Part shown: piece after piece, positions 58,673-64,000 of the stretch
How the letters are laid out: the number at the start of each line of letters is the position of its first letter
Position numbering within the stretch: the first letter of the stretch is position 1
Assembly: GCA_015039315.1 (NCBI GenBank)
Contig: WIDE01000067.1
Location: 108,826 to 172,825, forward strand
Length of the DNA: 64,000 nt
DNA from: Clavulina sp. PMI_390
Taxonomy: Eukaryota > Basidiomycota > Agaricomycetes > Cantharellales > Hydnaceae
Reading direction: 5' to 3'
Position numbers and translations under genes: made by a program
Notes under the pieces: model-generated
Database searches by the model: none
The model's input: the letters and a program-made list of their open reading frames with translations, nothing else
Told to the model about the DNA's origin: nothing

Positions 58673-59530
58673 TGCTCGAGTAAACTAGAAGAATTCATGG
58701 CGAAAGAGGAACGTAGGCATTATAACCGAGGACTGGCAAGCCGCAATCTCCCTGGGAACAATCTGCTTCGAAGGACATTAGTAGTGCTGTAATTCCGTCA
58801 GTTTCGTGATGCGGTGCAGGGGGCTGAGTGACATATGCGGTGCAACACCGGCGGATATATTGAAGCGAGGGATGAATGTACCTCTTCATCTTCGCCTCAT
58901 GCAGATTGAGCGATCTGAAACGTGTGATGACTCGCTCCAGCCCGAACCGACGAGCTGAGGTATGCTACAATCAATGGGGGCGAGAATGACGAGCGGGAGA
59001 AGTAGTGGATCCATGGGCTATGAGGATGAAGCCTGTCAGGCTGCGCGCAATCATCGGCTGCGTGGTCGCTATTCGGATCGTGGTGCAAGTTTCACAAGTA
59101 TCTATGATCTAACATCGGCGGTTCGCGGGGCCGCTAGACAAAAGGGAGACGCTAGCAGGACAGATCGGTGGATTTTTTGACAGTTACATGGCGAATGAGC
59201 GACTCCAGGTAGAAGGGAAAGGAGGTCAATGTTGTGGGATGAATACCAAATGGTGATCAGGAAGTCCAATCGAACAGATGAGTGGCCCGTGATCGTCTAG
59301 TTTGGCGGGCTATACTTATGCTTTTGGTTTTCTCGCTAACACCCAGGAAGGAACTATCAGCTGCCTTTACCATTTACGTTGATGGATTTACATCGTCATG
59401 TGTTGAGGCTTGGGCCAGGAGAGGAGGAGTTGGCAGCTCACAGTTCCCCGCTCATAACATGGCCAAACTGTGACATTCTCGACGAGGCGGGCGGCCTTTG
59501 CACCAAAAGGGCGAACAATAGAGGGGCAAG
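58673..59530. promoter_or_regulatory. Divergent intergenic region (small membrane protein / MYND 2)
   Basis: 858 bp. Frames at 58,695-59,180 and 59,282-59,473 show no splice-supported continuation or domain. An upstream non-coding exon of either neighbour may lie here. Confidence 0.4.
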
Positions 59531-61430
59531 ATGGATTGGGATTCTTTGCAAGACCTTCCGACTCCGTTCCGAATTATTGTGGACTATCCTGAAGAAGCGA
59601 AAGCTCGCCAGCACGCTGCCGACGGTCTACGGAAAGTGTGGGTTGCCTCGAAGGTACCATTGTACGGCGTTTCCTCCTTAGCGGATGTCGACCTCGACGA
59701 TCTATGGGCTCGAGTTCGCATGGCACTAAGGGGTGACGGGCCTCCCACTCGACCACCTCCGACGTCCGATCCCTTCCTGGTTTCCGCTTTAATTAGAGGT
59801 GGCATAGTCGAGCTGCTGATTCAGTTGCTCATTGACTACGCCCCTTACACTAAATTGATAAAATCTGGCGACTTCAAGGCAGGTACTCAATGATCTAATC
59901 GTGAACAAAACATCCCGCCCCTCACCCTGTTTTATCATTTCTGCTGTTCGAATATCTCGCCCTTACCACACCACCAGTTCTCGACATGGTTGAATGCTCT
60001 GGAAGCCCTCGGAACACTTGGAAAGGACATACAGAAACACCCTGGCGCTATTTTTCGCCGCGCCGAGGTCGAGTGGAACAAATCTGGTTTGCTCCTTGTG
60101 CAAGCGTTTTTGTCGTGCCCTCATCTTATGGACGAGAGTCCGGGTGTTGACGAGGCGAACTTGGCTTTCATGAGGCTAATGTGTCTCGCATCTCTTCACC
60201 CTATATTAGTTTTAGAGGAAACCTCTACAATACCAAGTCCCAGGTGAGTGACTACGCCTGAAAATTATATAGCGTCTTCCTGCATCTTAAGCATCGCAAA
60301 GGCGCTAACAATATCTTCCCAAAGTGTCCCCCTTGCCCGTGCCACCCTCCCTTGCGTTGTTGCCCTTCGTTCGCGATTAGCTGCTGGCCGAACTTTTCAT
60401 CTCTCTCGTCAAGCCGGTATTGTGAGCGCAGACATTATCTGTGTATGCCTGGAAGCCATACGCAAGAGTACCCATGACAAGAAATTCAACGCTGAAGCAA
60501 TCACCAAAGTTTCGTACGACGAGCTGTACGATCAGGCTTATGCATCACCTGGCTCAGGCACGGATCTCCCCATCGAGTCCCTCGATGATTCTCATGTCTT
60601 TGCGCGGCTTCATCAATTTGAAATCTTCGGATTAATTGTAGGAGCTGATGATTCCGAGAAATCTATGAAGGCTGTTGCAAAGTATCGACTCATCACTTTC
60701 TCTCTTGACATCAAGAAAGCAGCGAGAGGGTACTGGAGATTTGTGCGCAAAAAAAACCCAATGAGGCACGAGGATTCATTTGATTGGCACGATACGATGG
60801 TTCTCGCTTGGCAGCGAGTGATGGTGTCATGCCATCATCATCAAATCGATGGACCTGCTGAAGAAGCAGTTTTCGGTAACCTCATTTTTCTACTCGAGGA
60901 ATGGTCAGTAGATGCGCTGGAATACCTGCTAAGTGAGTTATGGTCTCGTTGTTTATGGGCGGTGGCATCAATCTCATTCTAATCTGGCATGCCGTTTCGT
61001 GGCTCGCAGAGCAAATAACGATAATTGTGTCTTATCTCACCGCCCGCCTCGTAGATAGTAAAAACAAAAACGAGTGGCTTGCGTTAAGGTTCTGGCGCCA
61101 AGTCTATATTGTCCACATTCGACTCGCAGATCGTCCACGCCTAAAGCCGGCGGTGGCCCAAGAGTGGAAAAGGGCCTATGATGAGATGTCACGACGGCTA
61201 CTTCCGCCTTCTAACCTTCCGGAGCCAAGAATATGCGCTCAGGTGGGCTGTATCGAGATGAAGCCTGCAGATATGGTTTGCTCTGCTTGTAAAAACCAGC
61301 TGTACTGTTCAACAGCCTGTCAAAAAAAGTAAGCTCGCTCGAAATAACCCTTCCCTGATGGTTCTCACTGAAGCATTTATTTATGTTTAATAGCGATTGG
61401 AAAAATCATAAAACACGCTGTAAGGGGTAG
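59531..61430 (+). CDS. MYND-type zinc finger protein 2
   Basis: Five exons: 59531-59878, 59978-60243, 60325-60932, 61010-61328 and 61394-61430. They sum to 525 aa with closed phases only if the first intron uses a GC donor (AAG|GCAGGT...CCACCAG). The helical body (LVSALIRGGIVELLIQLLID; FSTWLNALEALGTLGKDIQK; FWRQVYIVHIRLADRPRLKP) leads to a C-terminal MYND finger: ICAQVGC, CSAC, YCSTAC, QKNDWKNHKTRC. The first zinc pair is spaced Cx4C rather than Cx2C. As in MYND protein 1, the last intron cuts the finger one residue before DW, and the intron phases (0, 2, 1, 2) are the same. I infer distant paralogy. Function unknown; MYND fingers usually bind partner proteins. Confidence 0.8.
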
Positions 61431-61899
61431 AGTGGAAAGCAAGAGCGATGAGACGTGCTGGAAGCATAGCATCACCTGAACATCAGTACAATAGGAGTCG
61501 GAAATTAACATACATTCGTGCTCTAAGCAGAAAAATGAATGTAGAGTAGAGAAGTCCCTTTAGACGTGTAATGCAAGGTTAGCGGGTCAGGCGCCTAATT
61601 GATAAGATGCGCCTATCGCTCGCTCGAGACGGTACGACTTGTTTCACAATCAATAAGCCGTGTGCACGACGGGGAAGAGATAGATAAGGCATGCAGGCCA
61701 TGGACGAGGACAAGACAAAGAAAGCTGGGCATGGGGAGCAGTACAAATGATATATGATGGGTAGGGGACGCAGAGAATCGGAGGGTTGAAGCGATGCTAT
61801 GTGATGCGCGATAGATGGATGCGTGGACGACGATTAACGTGCTCAACGGGAGGAGGGAATATTTTTCGAAACAAAAATCTTCATTGAACCCTCAATTGA
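61431..61899. other. Convergent intergenic region
   Basis: 3' flank of MYND 2 and 3' flank of the decayed glyoxal oxidase. No supported ORF. Confidence 0.4.
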
Positions 61900-63810
61900 C
61901 CATCACACCATCGTCACCGTCACCAAGCCCGCCAGCGCTAACATCCCACCAGCCAGCCCACAAGTGTGCGTGCTCCTTCTTAGAGTCCCCACGCCGGTGT
62001 GGTTGCGAGCCCCACCACCATTCCCACCGCCTGTCCCATTGTTGCTGCTCGTCGTGTTCTGCCCCATACCGCTAGTCAGCAGAGGAGTCACAGCGTCCAG
62101 CATCTGGCCTCAATCGCGCCCCTGCACACCATGAACATCACCCTGTCCGCGGCTGGCACACCCTCCACGACGATATGGATCACCGTTAGTGGGGCAGGCG
62201 TTAACAGGGTTGTTTTGAGTGGGAGCAGGCTGACGTGCAGCGTTGATGGTGCCTTCGATGTTGATCGTGCACGTCGTGTTGAGCTCGAAGTAGCGCTAGC
62301 CCATCTAGGGCCCGTGAAGCGGGGAGAGCGCGCGAGGAATTAGGGGCATAAATCGCGGGGCCACCGTCTATGTCATCGCTTGATACCCTGCTGTCGAAGT
62401 ACGAGCCGCAGTGTGAGAGGGCAAGAACGAGATCGGTGGGCTCGGGACGGCGCTGAAAGTAATACCAGGAGCAGATCATCGCAGTGCGGTACTTAGTGGG
62501 GCATGTGTATTGGGAGTGCAGACCGCCGTGAGGAGCCAGCGGCAAGCACCTCCATCAGCAAGCAGGAGCGCTAGCGCCATGGAACGGTACAGGCGATTAA
62601 TTGTCGAGTTGGCTAACTTGGCGGGCGTGAACTTGCGGTCGGTAGGGGATAGTAGATGAGGGTAGTGGTGGTAGGATCTGTGGCAGCGGCTCGTTAATCC
62701 CCTCCTGAGCACCGTAATCGAACACCGCTATTTCGCCACTGTTAAGCAGCAGATGTGTAGCGCTCGGAAGAATGCCAAAGTAACACACTGTGCGAACCTC
62801 AGGAAGCGAGGCACCGCTATGCTGTCTCTGGTCGCTGTTGGGCAATGCGCATACGCGACTTGGATGTGGCCATGTCGATAATCGCGTTGTTGCTGATATT
62901 GGAACCACCTCCTGTGTGGTGGCTCCAACATCAACGACTGGAATCGGCTGTTTTGATTTTATGCGGAGTGCTGATTAGGGAGAATGGGTGATAGTGGTGA
63001 TGGAGAATGAACTTGTTGATATCTAAACATGACCGCGACTCAGGCGCTAAGAATGAAGCAAACCTGCGGTTGTAACGTGGATCAGGCGGGACACGAGTTA
63101 TGGAGGAATTGATTCAGTCAACCAGTCGGATGGAACCTGAGAGGCATGGCGAGAGCATCACGCCAAACGGATAGTTATTGACGAAGGGATACCTCGCGTC
63201 TCCGCCGATGGCGGCCATGGAGTTGTCATCAGCCACGGTTTACTGAATGGGCGGGTCAAAATGATTAATGGTCATCGAGCAAAAGAGTAAGAAAGCCGAA
63301 CAAAGAGCCTCACGATATTGAATTCCGATAGAGGTCGTGCAGTTTACGCCACTACGATTCATTCGCAAGCACCATTGGCGCAGAGGTGGTGCGGAAGCAA
63401 ACGCGGTTTGTGATTGGTGAATGTAGAGAGAGTAGGTATTGAGTTTGCGAGGTCAAGGCAGTGACGAAATATAGCGCAAGGATAGTCAGCATGTGCAGGG
63501 CGAGGAGGGATGAACGACAGTGCCCGAGACGTACGCACTGCGACCACCGTCGTGTTCGTGTAGCCCACTACTATGTTCATTGAGCTGGCCGAAGAGATGG
63601 GATGGGACACTAACTCACTTCATGACAGGCTGGCTCCCAGACAGTGATGATACCACCGCCGCCGAGGGAGGCGTCCTCCCCTTAGAACGAGTTGGTCTCA
63701 ACAGTGAGAAGCGTGACATGTGACAATCGACGCCTCCCAAGAAAGTGTACTGTCCTCCCGAAACCCCTAACCTCGCTTCTGATGGCTTGAGGACTCTCGC
63801 ATCACCTCTG
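61900..63810 (-). pseudogene. Decayed glyoxal oxidase-like (AA5/kelch) gene
   Basis: Minus-strand pieces in different frames fall in the order of a glyoxal oxidase. LLTVETNSF lies near 63,700 (Cys-containing NSFC block in live enzymes), followed by GGDARYPFVNNYPFG near 63,200. ATHLLLNSGEIAVFDYGAQ lies near 62,740, then PLPQILPPLPSSTIPYRP, STINRLYRSMALALLLADG and a YTCPTKYRT...YYFQRRPEP segment. GSYFDSRVSSDDI lies near 62,370, then RYFELNTTCTINIEGT, LHVSLLPL, TPAPLTVIHIVVEGVPAAD and a Gly/Asn-rich GPI-anchor-like tail ending LAGLVTVTMV (61,903). Frameshifts and stops separate the pieces beyond what introns explain. Live enzymes are secreted copper-radical oxidases that make H2O2 for lignin breakdown. 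The left part of the match is weaker. Confidence 0.6.
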
Positions 63811-64000
63811 AAGCTGTCTGAACGGCTCATGATAGCTGCTGTGTCTCTTTTGCATCCTAAGTCGGTAGCTGGTCCTCTTGCCTCTCGCCACTCCAACAAA
63901 GCGCCAGCACACCTCTTGGGCTCATTGACCAGCCACAACGACGGCGACTGAAATAGTAATGACGCTCAGCCGGCAAGATACTCAGATCGACAATTTTTTT
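63811..64000. other. Right edge, possibly further remnant
   Basis: May hold the start of the decayed oxidase. Too diverged and too short to call. Ends in a T run. Confidence 0.3.

Overview
The window looks like the genome of a filamentous basidiomycete. Genes are dense, with many introns mostly of 50-70 nt (GT-AG), and it encodes a Zn2Cys6/fungal_trans regulator, MYND-finger proteins, a glyoxal-oxidase relic and large NACHT-WD40 STAND (NLR-like) receptors. This combination fits Agaricomycetes; a Rhizoctonia-like fungus is my inference, not something the sequence proves. I built exon models by hand from splice sites. For several genes the summed exon phases close exactly, which I take as support. 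There are two assembly gaps (N-runs), at 11,062-11,361 and 39,629-39,999.

Layout: a Zn2Cys6 transcription factor (691-5,740, +); a gene-poor stretch of about 6.5 kb ending in an AT-rich block with a 26-bp CCAAT minisatellite and a TATA-like site, possibly a retroelement remnant; NLR-like gene 1 (12,531-18,159, -); a candidate solo LTR (18,818-18,982); MYND protein 1 (-); a GH125 exo-alpha-mannosidase (+); a small BRCT-like protein (-) divergent from TIM21 (+); NUP155/NUP170 (+); a seven-helix-type membrane protein (-) divergent from TAF5 (+); NLR-like gene 2 (41,713-47,471, -); a single-pass membrane glycoprotein (-) divergent from a RING-CH membrane E3 ligase (+); a serine racemase-like PLP enzyme (+); GPI2/PIG-C (-); a small two-helix membrane protein (-); MYND protein 2 (+); and a decayed glyoxal oxidase (-) at the right edge.

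The most unusual part is 38.9-50.0 kb. TAF5 and the membrane glycoprotein gene were probably convergent neighbours. The roughly 2.2-kb junction between them is now present twice as direct repeats (38,880-41,395 and 47,774-49,990), and the 6.4-kb segment between the repeats holds essentially one gene, NLR 2, with its promoter. In the left copy TAF5 is the real gene and the glycoprotein part is dead. In the right copy the glycoprotein is the real gene and the TAF5 part is dead. NLR 1 and NLR 2 share all eight intron positions and phases and a stretch of promoter. They differ by one WD40 blade (14 against 15), and NLR 2 carries a 129-bp blade duplication with a single mismatch. This looks like a snapshot of NLR birth by gene-sized duplication and insertion, followed by repeat-number change in the sensor domain.

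Most of the rest is housekeeping: TFIID, the nuclear pore, mitochondrial import, the first step of GPI-anchor synthesis, membrane protein quality control and amino-acid metabolism. It is interrupted by accessory islands (NLRs, LTR-like sequence, pseudogenes).
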